Below are positions 8,941 to 17,823 of a stretch of 64,000 nucleotides of DNA, one piece after another. Position 1 is the stretch's first letter; every line of letters begins with the position of its first letter. Under the pieces are notes generated by a model. The model was given only the letters and a program-made list of their open reading frames with translations. It did not search any database and was not told where the DNA came from. Both the position numbers and the translations under genes were made by a program. The stretch covers positions 29,876-93,875 of the IMG/VR virus record IMGVR_UViG_3300032309_000931; one strand, written 5' to 3'. Source of the stretch: a virus.

Positions 8941-10545
8941 TTATGCAGATGATCTGCCTTCGCCCTGAGCGTTTCTTCCAGTAGTTGTTGATAGACTATC
9001 TGAATTATTATTTGTTCGTTCAGCATCACGCTGTCTATTGTTTGCCAAGTTAGCACGAGCATCCGTTGCTTGACGTGGTGTCATTTGAAATACTTCGTCT
9101 CCGTCTGCACGTTGAGGAAGTCCAAGCTGATCTCTAGCCTCGTTAGGAGTAATAATCTGTGTCTTAACATAGCGTTCTAGAATTTGTGACTGTGAAATCT
9201 CGTCTGTAAGAGTTAACTCATTAAACTTAAACTCTAGGATGTCTGTCTTCTCTTTAATAATCTTGCTAAGAACTTTCTCAAGATTGGTTTGTGCAGGACG
9301 TGCAACCTGTTCCTTAAATGTGCGGTCCTGTGCAAGAGCAGCAGCGATACTTGCGGCATCTCCACCACCGATCTTAGAGAGTGGAACTTGGTGAGCAACA
9401 AGAATGTCGTCACGGTTACGAATGCGGTATTGGTTGAATGATGCTTCCTGTACGCCATTCTCAATTGGCTCCATCTTGAACTCAACCTTGTTTGTATCTG
9501 AGTCGCCAGGAAGTGGAATGTAGAGTGTTCTGTGTGACTGCCCCTTTAGGCTTGTCTGTAGGAAGCGGAACATCTTGTCTTCTGCATCGTCTGAAAGTTT
9601 TGCACCTTTAAGAGTTACGACATAACGAGGTACAGCTTTGTTGCTAAAGTAGTCAATGTTGTATTGTGAAGCAAGCTGATCTCCGTGAAGAGAAGAGATT
9701 GCAGACATAATATCTGGGATTCCGTAGTATGTGTTGAGTGGAGAATATTCCTTGTAATGAATAATCTCATTGGGTCGTGGGTCGTCAGTTACTGGGTTTG
9801 GGTTAACTGCCCCGAAATTTCTGAAGTAGACAACCTTGTTACCGATAATCTGAACGTAGCCATCTTTTAGTCTACGGACTCGCATTGTGGTTGAGGGAAT
9901 GTGACCAACGTATCCAATCTCACCTGTTACTGTGCGACCAACCTCAAGGTATCCATTTCCTGTAGCCTGAACATCTGTATAAAATTTCATCATTGTGTTT
10001 GTAAAAGAATCATCATCGTTGAGTGTTTCTATCCATTCACGCATTGCAATTCTTGCACGTTCAATACGCTTACGTGCTTTTTCTGCAGCCGAATCTGTAG
10101 AACCTTCAATAGCAAACATTGTGCTTTTTGTTGGTTGAAAGTCATAGCCAAGACCAACAATGTTTTCTACCTTTGCATCGATAGCAGCGTGGTTAGCAAA
10201 AGATGTGTCGTAGTAGTTTGCAAGTTCGTAAAGATTCCAGGGTGGGGTAATGACATCAAAAAGACCGTAGCCATTGTGGTAGACAGTTCCAGGATTAATT
10301 TCCTTTGAACGTGCTCCATTAACACCTGAGCTTGTAGCCATTGCACTGTCAAGATATGCTGGTGTAATATCTACAGCTTTTGACATTCTTGTTGCACGAC
10401 GCTTAAAGTTTGCGTTGAGACCAGATAGTGACTTGATACCCTCCCAATCTTTAATGAATGGATCTTGTGCTTTAAACACATTCTCTTCTTCTGCAAGACT
10501 ATCCATCTTTGCACGAATAATGTGTTCCATAGGTTCTTCTCTCAT
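8941..10545 (-). CDS. Portal protein
   Basis: 534 residues; the dodecameric portal is the DNA entry/exit channel of the capsid and docks the terminase. Diagnostic features: a long N-terminal region, DIMSAISSLHGDQLASQYNIDYFSNKAVPRYVVT in the stem region (read here as residues ~275-310), DILVAHQVPLSKIGGGDAAS and the C-terminal PNEARDQLGLPQRADGDEVF motif, all typical of PBSX/SPP1-like portals. It precedes protease and capsid, as expected. A Ser/Asn-rich disordered tail ends the protein. Confidence 0.9.
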   Translation of the reverse strand: MREEPMEHIIRAKMDSLAEEENVFKAQDPFIKDWEGIKSLSGLNANFKRRATRMSKAVDITPAYLDSAMATSSGVNGARSKEINPGTVYHNGYGLFDVITPPWNLYELANYYDTSFANHAAIDAKVENIVGLGYDFQPTKSTMFAIEGSTDSAAEKARKRIERARIAMREWIETLNDDDSFTNTMMKFYTDVQATGNGYLEVGRTVTGEIGYVGHIPSTTMRVRRLKDGYVQIIGNKVVYFRNFGAVNPNPVTDDPRPNEIIHYKEYSPLNTYYGIPDIMSAISSLHGDQLASQYNIDYFSNKAVPRYVVTLKGAKLSDDAEDKMFRFLQTSLKGQSHRTLYIPLPGDSDTNKVEFKMEPIENGVQEASFNQYRIRNRDDILVAHQVPLSKIGGGDAASIAAALAQDRTFKEQVARPAQTNLEKVLSKIIKEKTDILEFKFNELTLTDEISQSQILERYVKTQIITPNEARDQLGLPQRADGDEVFQMTPRQATDARANLANNRQRDAERTNNNSDSLSTTTGRNAQGEGRSSA

Positions 10546-10934
10546 TAGTCTTCAGCTCCGTATAGGTCTAGAGTTTTCTTTGCAGCAATGACTGCTCCAA
10601 GGTCATTCATATTTGGAATGAATCCCTGCTTCATACGGTCAATTTGTTCGGAGTGTGTCTCGTCTGAAATCTGTCGTGTATTTGGGTAGAAGATAGCCTG
10701 ACCCTCTGCTTCTCCATAATATGCAGCGGCATCCATAAGCTTCTTTACACGTTCGTGATCATTCTTGTATGCCTCGATAGAAAGAACGTTGTTGTCGCCA
10801 TCAGTAAATGGCTTGCCGTTTGCTTTTACCCAAATATATGTGCCGAAGTCTGAGTATTCTTCTTTGACCACTGTTAGTCTAGCTTTTCCAAGAGCTTCCT
10901 CAATTGGATCTATTTTTTCCTGTTCCATAACCAC
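10545..10934 (-). CDS. Hypothetical protein upstream of portal
   Basis: 129 residues, not recognised. Mostly helical and acidic, with FGTYIWVKANGKPFTDGDNN in the middle and a segment on tyrosines (DAAAYYGEAEGQAIFYPNTR). It overlaps the portal start by one base, so it is probably expressed with the portal and could belong to packaging or head assembly. TATACT lies 7 nt before the ATG, suggesting a very short leader. Confidence 0.7.
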   Translation of the reverse strand: MVMEQEKIDPIEEALGKARLTVVKEEYSDFGTYIWVKANGKPFTDGDNNVLSIEAYKNDHERVKKLMDAAAYYGEAEGQAIFYPNTRQISDETHSEQIDRMKQGFIPNMNDLGAVIAAKKTLDLYGAED

Positions 10935-10946
10935 CAGTATACCATA

Positions 10947-13900
10947 TTATAGCGGTGACACCTTAATTAGTGACGATCTAATACCAAGATATGTGCTATA
11001 GTCATCCTGAGCCATCTCTATAATATACTGATCTTCGTTTGCAACTATTCTACTATTTCCAACATATGCACCATAAATTGCATTAGCATCTAGTTTAATA
11101 TCAATACTTCCCTCGCCACTGATTAGCTGTTGTTCCCATCCACCAGCTGCATCTAAAACTTGTTGCCAAGTATTATTATCTGTATCTGACCAAAGATAAA
11201 AAGAGAAGTTGCTGTTTTCTGTTGATTCATCAATTTGATAATCTGAAATATTGTTTATTATAAATGGACCAGTAATGTCAATTCTATTTGTTGATGCCCC
11301 ACCAAAATCTAGTAAGCCATTAAAGAGTATTCCAATCATATTCCATTCACCATATCTGATTGTTGCGTCTTCTGTTCCATTAACAAAAAATTTAACAACT
11401 GGACTTCCCCCTGTACTTATGATTGTTCCGTTGCTTAATTTTGCTGTTAGTTCTGCATAGTTTGAATCTGTACGGTCTGCATAAACAGTAATGGTATCTT
11501 CATTATATTTAATTCTAAATAACTCTACGTCAGCGGCAAACGGTTTTTCGTACATAGCTGATACAGATAAAACGCTAACCTTATAGTAATCTTTTGCAGA
11601 TTCATTGATCGGAATTTCAATTCCTCTTGTACCGTCAAAAGTTGATCCTAGTAGCTTAACTCCACTTTGCTTAGTAAGATATAAATATGGAGTAGTTCCT
11701 TTATAGATTGAGTATGGATTTTTCTTAGAGTAGTCTCTTGTTCCAGAAGTAGTACCAAATGAATAAATATCTTTTCCAAACCTAGTTCCGATTGGTGTCT
11801 TTGTCGGTGAATAGTTTAGTGCTTGTGATGCAACCTGTAACATTTTTATTTTTACTGGATTTCTTATTATTCCAGGGACAAAAAATTCTATGTGAGTTAC
11901 TAGTCCTAAGTCATTATAATCTCCATATCCACCAGTTGGAAGATATACAATACTTCCATTTATAAACTCATATTTATTATTTAGCCACTCAGTCAACGGA
12001 TCAATAACATTGGTTGATTGAACTGATATGTTTGTTTTTGTTATTTGATTTGTGGATACAACAGAGGTTGCTATTTCTGAAAACTCTACATATGATCTAA
12101 CTGATGAATTAACAACATTGCTCATTTGCGGAACATCAATGTTAAGCTGAAGAAAATCTATAGAGTATGCAGTATTTCCAGACTGGTCGATAGATATATT
12201 TTTATCCATCTGACTTAAAGATATATAGTCTCGCCAGGTTCCATTAACGGCTATGTCTAAACTAAAAGTATTTAAGGTATTGATTCCAAAAAGAGTATAG
12301 CTTGCAATATGCGAATCAAACTCTGAGGTAGTTGCGGTATCGGCTACACCATCAACAAAGTTGTTGCTAATCTTGTTGAGATTGTTTTGATTACAGAATC
12401 CAAACTTGTAAATGTTACCGCTAAAAAGTTTTGGGCTGTCTTCACTGATTGCAGTGCCGCCATTGAATGAAGGTGGTCCACCAAGAAAAACCTTTAACTC
12501 TGATGCGTTATTGAAGAATTTTGACATTTGCCCATTTTCTTCTTCTGTAACGATTGCATCTATATCGATGCCAACAGTAAACTTATTGTTTATTGTAACC
12601 ACGTTAGCAGATACTTTTTCATATGTTGTTATTGCTGGTGAGACAAATCTATATGTAATATCGTTATTATCTAACACTACCTCAAAGTATTCATTTGAAG
12701 AATTAGATATTCTAAAAAGAAGTTCTTCTGATGTTGGAAGAGAGGAAACGGAGAATACTCCATATACTGATTTTACTGGGTCTTGTAATAAGTTAAACTT
12801 ATCGAAATATAAATACCCAGCATAATTAAATGTTGTGTTTGCAACGTTATCTGGAACTATTTTAAAGAAAACATCATTATCTATTAATTCGCCATTAGAT
12901 AGATTAATAGAATTTGATTGACCAGAAAGATTTCTTTGAAGATCATTCCAGTCAGAAACTGTGCGATAATTATCTTCTAGTATAAGTTGTGGCAATTGAT
13001 AGTTTGGTGCAGAAAGAACATTGTTGTCTGTTGAAATATTATCTATAACCCCATTTCTCCATCTACCAGTTCCAGGATAAGTGTAGTTATTTGCATACTT
13101 TGACATTTGATAATCTATAATAACTGGTACGTCAAAATATGAAGAGTTTTTTATTTCTGGCGACTCTACCGATTGCCCTTTTACAAAATGAAGCTTAGCT
13201 TTCTCTATTGGTATTTGATATGGGTAAATAGAAACACAGTCAATCTGGAATGGAACAATATCTGAATATGCATAAAATCCAATCCAGTCTTGATCTTCTG
13301 ATGCAGCATTTAATTTTGTAGGAAACTCAATAGTTCGGTAATCATAGTTAATAGATATTACGGATTCTCCGTTTAAAATTACACCTGCAGAAGTTCCTGT
13401 ATAGTATATGTGAACAAGCATTGGTCTGCCCCACTCACCCACATAGTGAGAGCAAATGTTTTCTCCAATCTTTAAAGATAGAAATCCACCGCTCACATAT
13501 AGCCCATTGTCTCCAGTTATTGGACCAATAATTCTTCTTGGGGTTTGTGTTGAAGGAGAAACTCTAATCCAAGCTTCAAGTGTTAGTCTTTTATTTTTGC
13601 CATTTTCATTTAAAAATCCAAATCCAGGAATTATTAATGATGGGTCTGGAATGTTTGCAAGACTTTGGCTATAATTTTCAGTTCCTGACCACACAAAATC
13701 TATAATGCCTATATCAGTTGAAGAACCGTCAAAGTATGTCCCTGGTGAGCTTGCTCTTTCAAACAAGACAGCATCTACATAATGATTATTATCTGTGGTT
13801 CCAGAAGATGTTTTTTCTATTATTATTCTTACATACTCAGCATTGTTTGGCAAAGTAGATGTTACGGAAATTCTTCTCCAGGCTGTTCTGGATGAAGTAA

Positions 13901-14510
13901 CAGTTGTTCCAGAGCTTGTCCCAACTGTTGTAATGCCATTACTGCCAATCCACGTAATGTTAGCCCTAAAATCTTCCGCTGCCTGATCTGATCTAACGTA
14001 TGCACTAAAAGTATAGTCTTCTGTGTCACCAGATGTGAGTGTGATCAGTTCAGATCGAACATTCCAGCTAGTGGTTGACTGAGTAACCTTTAGAGAATGT
14101 GTTCCAGAATAAGATTGATCTGTTGACAAAACATTTGATAAGGCACCATTTACTGTCCAGCCAGTAACATTAGCCTCAAATGATGGATTTCTCTGTATGT
14201 TTGTTGCTATAGTAATTGTGTTTGGATCAATGCTTGTTACGTTTGTTGCTCCGTATACCATCGGAATACCAGAAGATCTTGCCTTTAGTGTTGATGTTGT
14301 TGCAGATGTTCCCAAGTAATACCCTTGGTTTTTTTCAGATCCATAAGCTAATGCAGGTACTCCATAACTACTGTATGCAACATTTGATGATCCATTAAGT
14401 GCAATGTTTGAGGGAATTGCAGAAAGAGATCCTACTGCAAGATCATCATCTAATGCCCATAGTGCTGTTGGGTTTTCTGCAAAGATTGCATCTGCATATA
14501 AATTAGTCAT
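10947..14510 (-). CDS. Very large tail appendage protein with carbohydrate-binding and LamG-like domains
   Basis: 1187 residues from the ATG at 14510, which has TAGGAGAAAA upstream. Residues ~10-25 (NPTALWALDDD) resemble phage fibres that carry LamG-type domains. Residues ~105-255 form a CenC-like carbohydrate-binding module (NPSFEANVTGW...FSAYVRSD...YVDAVLFERA...YFDGSS). Residues ~280-440 contain a concanavalin/LamG-like sandwich (LTLEAWIRVSPSTQTPRR, GENICSHYVGEWGRPMLVHI), and at least one more such sandwich lies near the C-terminus (YGEWNMIGILFNGLLDFGG). Likely a host-surface-binding virion protein. Size and domain plan make a structural role very likely; exact location in the tail is unknown. 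Confidence 0.75.
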   Translation of the reverse strand: MTNLYADAIFAENPTALWALDDDLAVGSLSAIPSNIALNGSSNVAYSSYGVPALAYGSEKNQGYYLGTSATTSTLKARSSGIPMVYGATNVTSIDPNTITIATNIQRNPSFEANVTGWTVNGALSNVLSTDQSYSGTHSLKVTQSTTSWNVRSELITLTSGDTEDYTFSAYVRSDQAAEDFRANITWIGSNGITTVGTSSGTTVTSSRTAWRRISVTSTLPNNAEYVRIIIEKTSSGTTDNNHYVDAVLFERASSPGTYFDGSSTDIGIIDFVWSGTENYSQSLANIPDPSLIIPGFGFLNENGKNKRLTLEAWIRVSPSTQTPRRIIGPITGDNGLYVSGGFLSLKIGENICSHYVGEWGRPMLVHIYYTGTSAGVILNGESVISINYDYRTIEFPTKLNAASEDQDWIGFYAYSDIVPFQIDCVSIYPYQIPIEKAKLHFVKGQSVESPEIKNSSYFDVPVIIDYQMSKYANNYTYPGTGRWRNGVIDNISTDNNVLSAPNYQLPQLILEDNYRTVSDWNDLQRNLSGQSNSINLSNGELIDNDVFFKIVPDNVANTTFNYAGYLYFDKFNLLQDPVKSVYGVFSVSSLPTSEELLFRISNSSNEYFEVVLDNNDITYRFVSPAITTYEKVSANVVTINNKFTVGIDIDAIVTEEENGQMSKFFNNASELKVFLGGPPSFNGGTAISEDSPKLFSGNIYKFGFCNQNNLNKISNNFVDGVADTATTSEFDSHIASYTLFGINTLNTFSLDIAVNGTWRDYISLSQMDKNISIDQSGNTAYSIDFLQLNIDVPQMSNVVNSSVRSYVEFSEIATSVVSTNQITKTNISVQSTNVIDPLTEWLNNKYEFINGSIVYLPTGGYGDYNDLGLVTHIEFFVPGIIRNPVKIKMLQVASQALNYSPTKTPIGTRFGKDIYSFGTTSGTRDYSKKNPYSIYKGTTPYLYLTKQSGVKLLGSTFDGTRGIEIPINESAKDYYKVSVLSVSAMYEKPFAADVELFRIKYNEDTITVYADRTDSNYAELTAKLSNGTIISTGGSPVVKFFVNGTEDATIRYGEWNMIGILFNGLLDFGGASTNRIDITGPFIINNISDYQIDESTENSNFSFYLWSDTDNNTWQQVLDAAGGWEQQLISGEGSIDIKLDANAIYGAYVGNSRIVANEDQYIIEMAQDDYSTYLGIRSSLIKVSPL

Positions 14511-14527
14511 TTTTCTCCTAATTAAGT

Positions 14528-14556
14528 TTACCACAATACGTGTTTCGTGGTATACT
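14528..14556 (+). promoter_or_regulatory. Promoter of the lone plus-strand glycosyltransferase
   Basis: TTACCA, 17 nt, TATACT. It lies in the 74-base gap between the divergent appendage gene and the glycosyltransferase gene, which starts about 28 nt downstream. Confidence 0.55.
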
Positions 14557-14584
14557 ATTAATACAATTAACAGATGGAGAGACA

Positions 14585-15358
14585 ATGCATTTACACATTG
14601 CTACCCCTATGTATGGGGGAAACTGTAAAGGCGTTTACGTTGACGGTCTAATGGCTCTAACCTTTGAGCTTGCACGAAAGGGATATCAAGTATCCTTTTC
14701 CAAGATCTACAACGAAAGCCTTATCACTCGTGCTCGTAACAACCTTGTTTATGAGTTCGAAAAGTCTGGTGCCGACGCACTACTATTCATTGATGCCGAT
14801 GAAGGCTTTAATCATATGGATGTTATCAAGATGATTGAGTCCGACAAAGAAGTTATCGGTGCTATCTACCCAATGAAGAATATCAACTGGGAACAAGTTC
14901 GACAGGCTGCTCTTGAAGGTAAAGAGAATCTTTCTGATTACTCTGGATTCTTTGCTATGAATATGCTACCTGGCGAAAATACGTTTAAGCTTGGTGACCC
15001 AGTTCCTGTAACTGAGGTTGGCACTGGAATGCTTTTCATTAACAAAGAAGTGTTTGAGCTAATGAAGCCACACTGCCCACAGTATATGTTAAATACGTCT
15101 ACTGGAGCATTTAATCCAGATGCAATGGTTACTGAATACTTTGCTACTAGTATTACTGATACTGGGGTATTGTTATCAGAGGATTACCACTTCTGCCGTA
15201 AGTACCGTGAACTTGGAGGTACTGTATATGCAGCTCCTTGGGTAGACATTGTACACGCAGGAGAATATATCTTTAATGGTAAGTTTGCTCACCAGATTAT
15301 GCTTACCGCAGAAAAGGTAGAAGAAGATCCACCAAAGCATAAAACTAAAAAGAAGTAA
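14585..15358 (+). CDS. GT-A-type glycosyltransferase
   Basis: 257 residues from the ATG at 14585, preceded by GATGGAGAGACA. Features: N-terminal MHLHIATPMYGGNCKGVYVD, ESLITRARNNLV, then LLFIDADEGF, which provides the DxD metal/nucleotide-sugar motif, and a later GTGMLFINKEVFE plus SEDYHFCRKYRELGG, where glutamate-aspartate acts as a likely catalytic base region. This pattern is that of family 2-like glycosyltransferases common in phages. It is the only plus-strand gene inside the virion block, with its own promoter and terminator. Target sugar and acceptor are unknown; modification of the neighbouring tail proteins is an inference. Confidence 0.8.
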   Translation: MHLHIATPMYGGNCKGVYVDGLMALTFELARKGYQVSFSKIYNESLITRARNNLVYEFEKSGADALLFIDADEGFNHMDVIKMIESDKEVIGAIYPMKNINWEQVRQAALEGKENLSDYSGFFAMNMLPGENTFKLGDPVPVTEVGTGMLFINKEVFELMKPHCPQYMLNTSTGAFNPDAMVTEYFATSITDTGVLLSEDYHFCRKYRELGGTVYAAPWVDIVHAGEYIFNGKFAHQIMLTAEKVEEDPPKHKTKKK

Positions 15359-15363
15359 AAGAG

Positions 15364-15390
15364 AAGCCAGGATTAATTTCCTGGCTTTTT
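15364..15390 (+). terminator. Intrinsic terminator of the glycosyltransferase gene
   Basis: AAGCCAGGA/TCCTGGCTT stem with a 6-nt loop followed by TTTTT. It separates the plus-strand gene from the converging minus-strand operon. Confidence 0.85.
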
Positions 15391-15392
15391 CT

Positions 15393-15584
15393 TTATTCTT
15401 CTATAATGTCTGGCTCTTCTGGTGGGGTAAAAGTATTTCCATTCCAATACCATCCAATGCCAAAGTCTAAGTCTTCTGCAACTGGAACTAGTGTACAGAA
15501 CAAATCTTGTTCAGACTTTTCCTTATCATCTGTAACAATTATGTTTACTACTTGACTGCCCTTAATCATAATGTATTTATTCAT
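15393..15584 (-). CDS. Small tail-fibre-associated protein
   Basis: 63 residues (KYIMIKGSQVVNIIVTDD at the start, GIGWYWNGNTFTPPEEP at the end). The C-terminal W-N-G-x-F-T-P-P pattern is common in small phage tail-fibre accessory proteins or chaperones. It is the last gene of the glycine-rich appendage cluster. Confidence 0.65.
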   Translation of the reverse strand: MNKYIMIKGSQVVNIIVTDDKEKSEQDLFCTLVPVAEDLDFGIGWYWNGNTFTPPEEPDIIEE

Positions 15585-15592
15585 AGTTTCTC

Positions 15593-16498
15593 CTAATAGT
15601 ATAAAAGTATAGCCCCACTACCACCAGAGCCTCCAGTTCCAGAAGTTCCACCTCCGCCACCTCCACCGCCCAAGCCGCCGTCACCGCCAGCCCCTGCAGT
15701 TGCGTTTGAGCCAGGTGCAAGATATCCAGCACCGCCACCGCCTCTAGAAGTTCCATTTACAACTGCTGTATATGCATTTCCTCCAGCACCACCATAGCCA
15801 GCCCCTCCATTTCCACCATAAGCAGTTCCAGTAGAGGTTGTTCTTCCAGCTCCACCGCCACCTCCAACAAATCCATTACCGCCAGTACCACCAGTAACAG
15901 TTCCTGAAGATTTTGTATTAGGAGCACCACCACCACCGCCACTAAATCCATTACCACCAGAGCCTCCAACAGTATTAGTAGCAGTAATGTTTGATGTGTA
16001 TCCACCACCAGTACCAGCCCACGAAGAGAAACCGTTAATGGCGTTTTCTGTGGCTACAACACCTGGACCACTAAGTGAGAATCCTGCTCCAAATATGTTT
16101 TTTGTAACTGCGGTAGGATTAGCAGACGTACCTGCACCACTGGTTCCAGCTGCAAAAAAACTTGTTGATGCGTAAGTACCGCCTCCAGCAATTAAATGAC
16201 CATAGCTTGATTGTCCACCGACTGCGGCACCGCTGAATGCTCCAGTGCCTCCAGCACCAACTATACAAGTGTTTGCTGCAAATGTCCATCCCCAGATAAT
16301 TCCGCCAGCACCTCCGCCACCACCATTACCAGATCCAGCACTAATTCCTCCACCAGCACCACCACCAATTACTATTGCAAAAACAAGATCAACTCCGTTC
16401 GGTATTGTTACGGATGTTCCAGAAGTAATTGTTTGACGAAGAACAAGACCTTCAGGCACTATGCTGTTGTCAAAACTTTTTGATATGTTAATTGTCAT
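15593..16498 (-). CDS. Glycine-rich tail appendage protein A
   Basis: 301 residues. The first ~55 residues are a folded-looking head (EGLVLRQTITSGTSVTIPNG) and the rest is dominated by GGGGGAGG-type runs and short hydrophobic turns. Such glycine-rich sandwiches occur in phage adhesins at fibre tips. It is a paralogue of the next gene upstream, with the same layout. Attachment specificity is inference. Confidence 0.7.
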   Translation of the reverse strand: MTINISKSFDNSIVPEGLVLRQTITSGTSVTIPNGVDLVFAIVIGGGAGGGISAGSGNGGGGGAGGIIWGWTFAANTCIVGAGGTGAFSGAAVGGQSSYGHLIAGGGTYASTSFFAAGTSGAGTSANPTAVTKNIFGAGFSLSGPGVVATENAINGFSSWAGTGGGYTSNITATNTVGGSGGNGFSGGGGGAPNTKSSGTVTGGTGGNGFVGGGGGAGRTTSTGTAYGGNGGAGYGGAGGNAYTAVVNGTSRGGGGAGYLAPGSNATAGAGGDGGLGGGGGGGGTSGTGGSGGSGAILLYY

Positions 16499-16506
16499 AT
16501 TTTATC

Positions 16507-17466
16507 CTAATAGTATATATATAATATACCATTTCCTCCGTTGCCGCCTGTCCCACCAGTTGTTCCATTCGTACCAGCTCCACCACCACCACCGCCACCT
16601 TCTCCGCCTGTACCACCGTTAAGACCAGAGGCATCTCCTCCAACTGCATAAAAACCAGCTCCTCCACCTCCACCGCCATTGGTATTTGATCCAGTAGTTC
16701 CTGCTCCTCCAGCACCACTGTAACCAGAACCACCAGTTCCACCTACACGAGTACTCCCTGCAACGTTTGTTTGTGCTCCACCAGCTCCTCCACCAATAAG
16801 ACCGCTGCCTCCGTTGCCGCCAGTAGCTGTAGTTCCAGCGGTTGTTAGAGGGATATTAGATCCCCCACCTCCACCAGAGATATATCCTCCACCAGCACCA
16901 CCAGCTCCTGTTACTGTAGCACTAGATTTTGAGCCACCACCACCGCCGTTGACAGCATTTCCACCAGCGTTTCCACCTGACCCTCCACTACTCCCAGCAC
17001 CTCCAGCTGGATAACCACTTTCTGAAATACTACCTGCTGATGCACTTAAATTTATACTAATAAATGCACCACCACCGCCGCCGCCACCAATAGTTCCATA
17101 TGTAGTATTGCTTGCATTTGCAATACCACTTGCTCCAGTAGATCCACCAGGAGCAAGTAATCCTCCGTAAAGAGTTGTTTGACCAACTGTTGCGTTTGTA
17201 CTAGCAGACCCACCACTACCACCCAGTCCAATAAAGCATACAGTGTCTGAATTAGCCCAACCAGCACTAAATGCTCCTGCTCCTCCGCCGCCAAGAGCTC
17301 CTCCGCCTCCAGCACCAACCAGCACAGCCCAAACTGTTTTTATATTTTCTGGAATAGCAACAGTACCAACACCATTTGTTGTGTTTGCATAGCGAATAGT
17401 ATGCCTTAATTTAAATCCATAAGGAGTTCCTGGAATAGACTGTGGAGGATAAGAACTAGTTGACAC
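16507..17466 (-). CDS. Glycine-rich tail appendage protein B
   Basis: 319 residues. Same plan as protein A: N-terminal LRHTIRYANTTNGVGTVAIP and VWAVLVGAGGGG, then long Gly-rich region ending in GILYIYY, which matches AILLYY at the end of the other copy. The shared ends and Gly-rich core indicate an old tandem duplication. Probably part of the host-binding apparatus. Confidence 0.7.
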   Translation of the reverse strand: MSTSSYPPQSIPGTPYGFKLRHTIRYANTTNGVGTVAIPENIKTVWAVLVGAGGGGALGGGGAGAFSAGWANSDTVCFIGLGGSGGSASTNATVGQTTLYGGLLAPGGSTGASGIANASNTTYGTIGGGGGGGAFISINLSASAGSISESGYPAGGAGSSGGSGGNAGGNAVNGGGGGSKSSATVTGAGGAGGGYISGGGGGSNIPLTTAGTTATGGNGGSGLIGGGAGGAQTNVAGSTRVGGTGGSGYSGAGGAGTTGSNTNGGGGGGAGFYAVGGDASGLNGGTGGEGGGGGGGAGTNGTTGGTGGNGGNGILYIYY

Positions 17467-17798
17467 TATGAAATCTCACTTCCAAAAGCGGTAAATGTTA
17501 GATAGTTAGCTACGTTTGTACGGACTGTTAATACATCTGCTGCAGCTAGTGTAATACCAAGTGTAAAGGTTACTGTTGAGTTACCTGCAATTGGTGTGTC
17601 ATAAATAATTGCATTAGAGGTTGCTGCTGCTGCCCCAGCAATTCGTGCAAAAACACGAGCTGAAGCTGTATTAGCATTTGTATTTGTAATTACGAGTGTT
17701 GAAACAATTTCTGATTGTCCAGCACTAACAGTAATAAGATCAGCGTTTGATGTATTACTAGGTGCTGATTGACCTAAAATTTTATATGCGATTGCCAT
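17466..17798 (-). CDS. Small beta-rich tail protein
   Basis: 110 residues, nearly all beta-strand-like with Ala, Thr and Asn (SEIVSTLVITNTNANTASAR, VTFTLGITLAAADVLTVRTN). The plan looks like small structural proteins that sit on the tail or capsid surface. It overlaps the start of glycine-rich protein B by one base. Confidence 0.65.
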   Translation of the reverse strand: MAIAYKILGQSAPSNTSNADLITVSAGQSEIVSTLVITNTNANTASARVFARIAGAAAATSNAIIYDTPIAGNSTVTFTLGITLAAADVLTVRTNVANYLTFTAFGSEIS

Positions 17799-17823
17799 AA
17801 TTCCTCCTTATCTAAGTATATCA

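Noticed and set aside
15593-17466. Diversity-generating element near the glycine-rich proteins
   Set aside because: No reverse transcriptase and no template/variable repeat pair are visible in the window.
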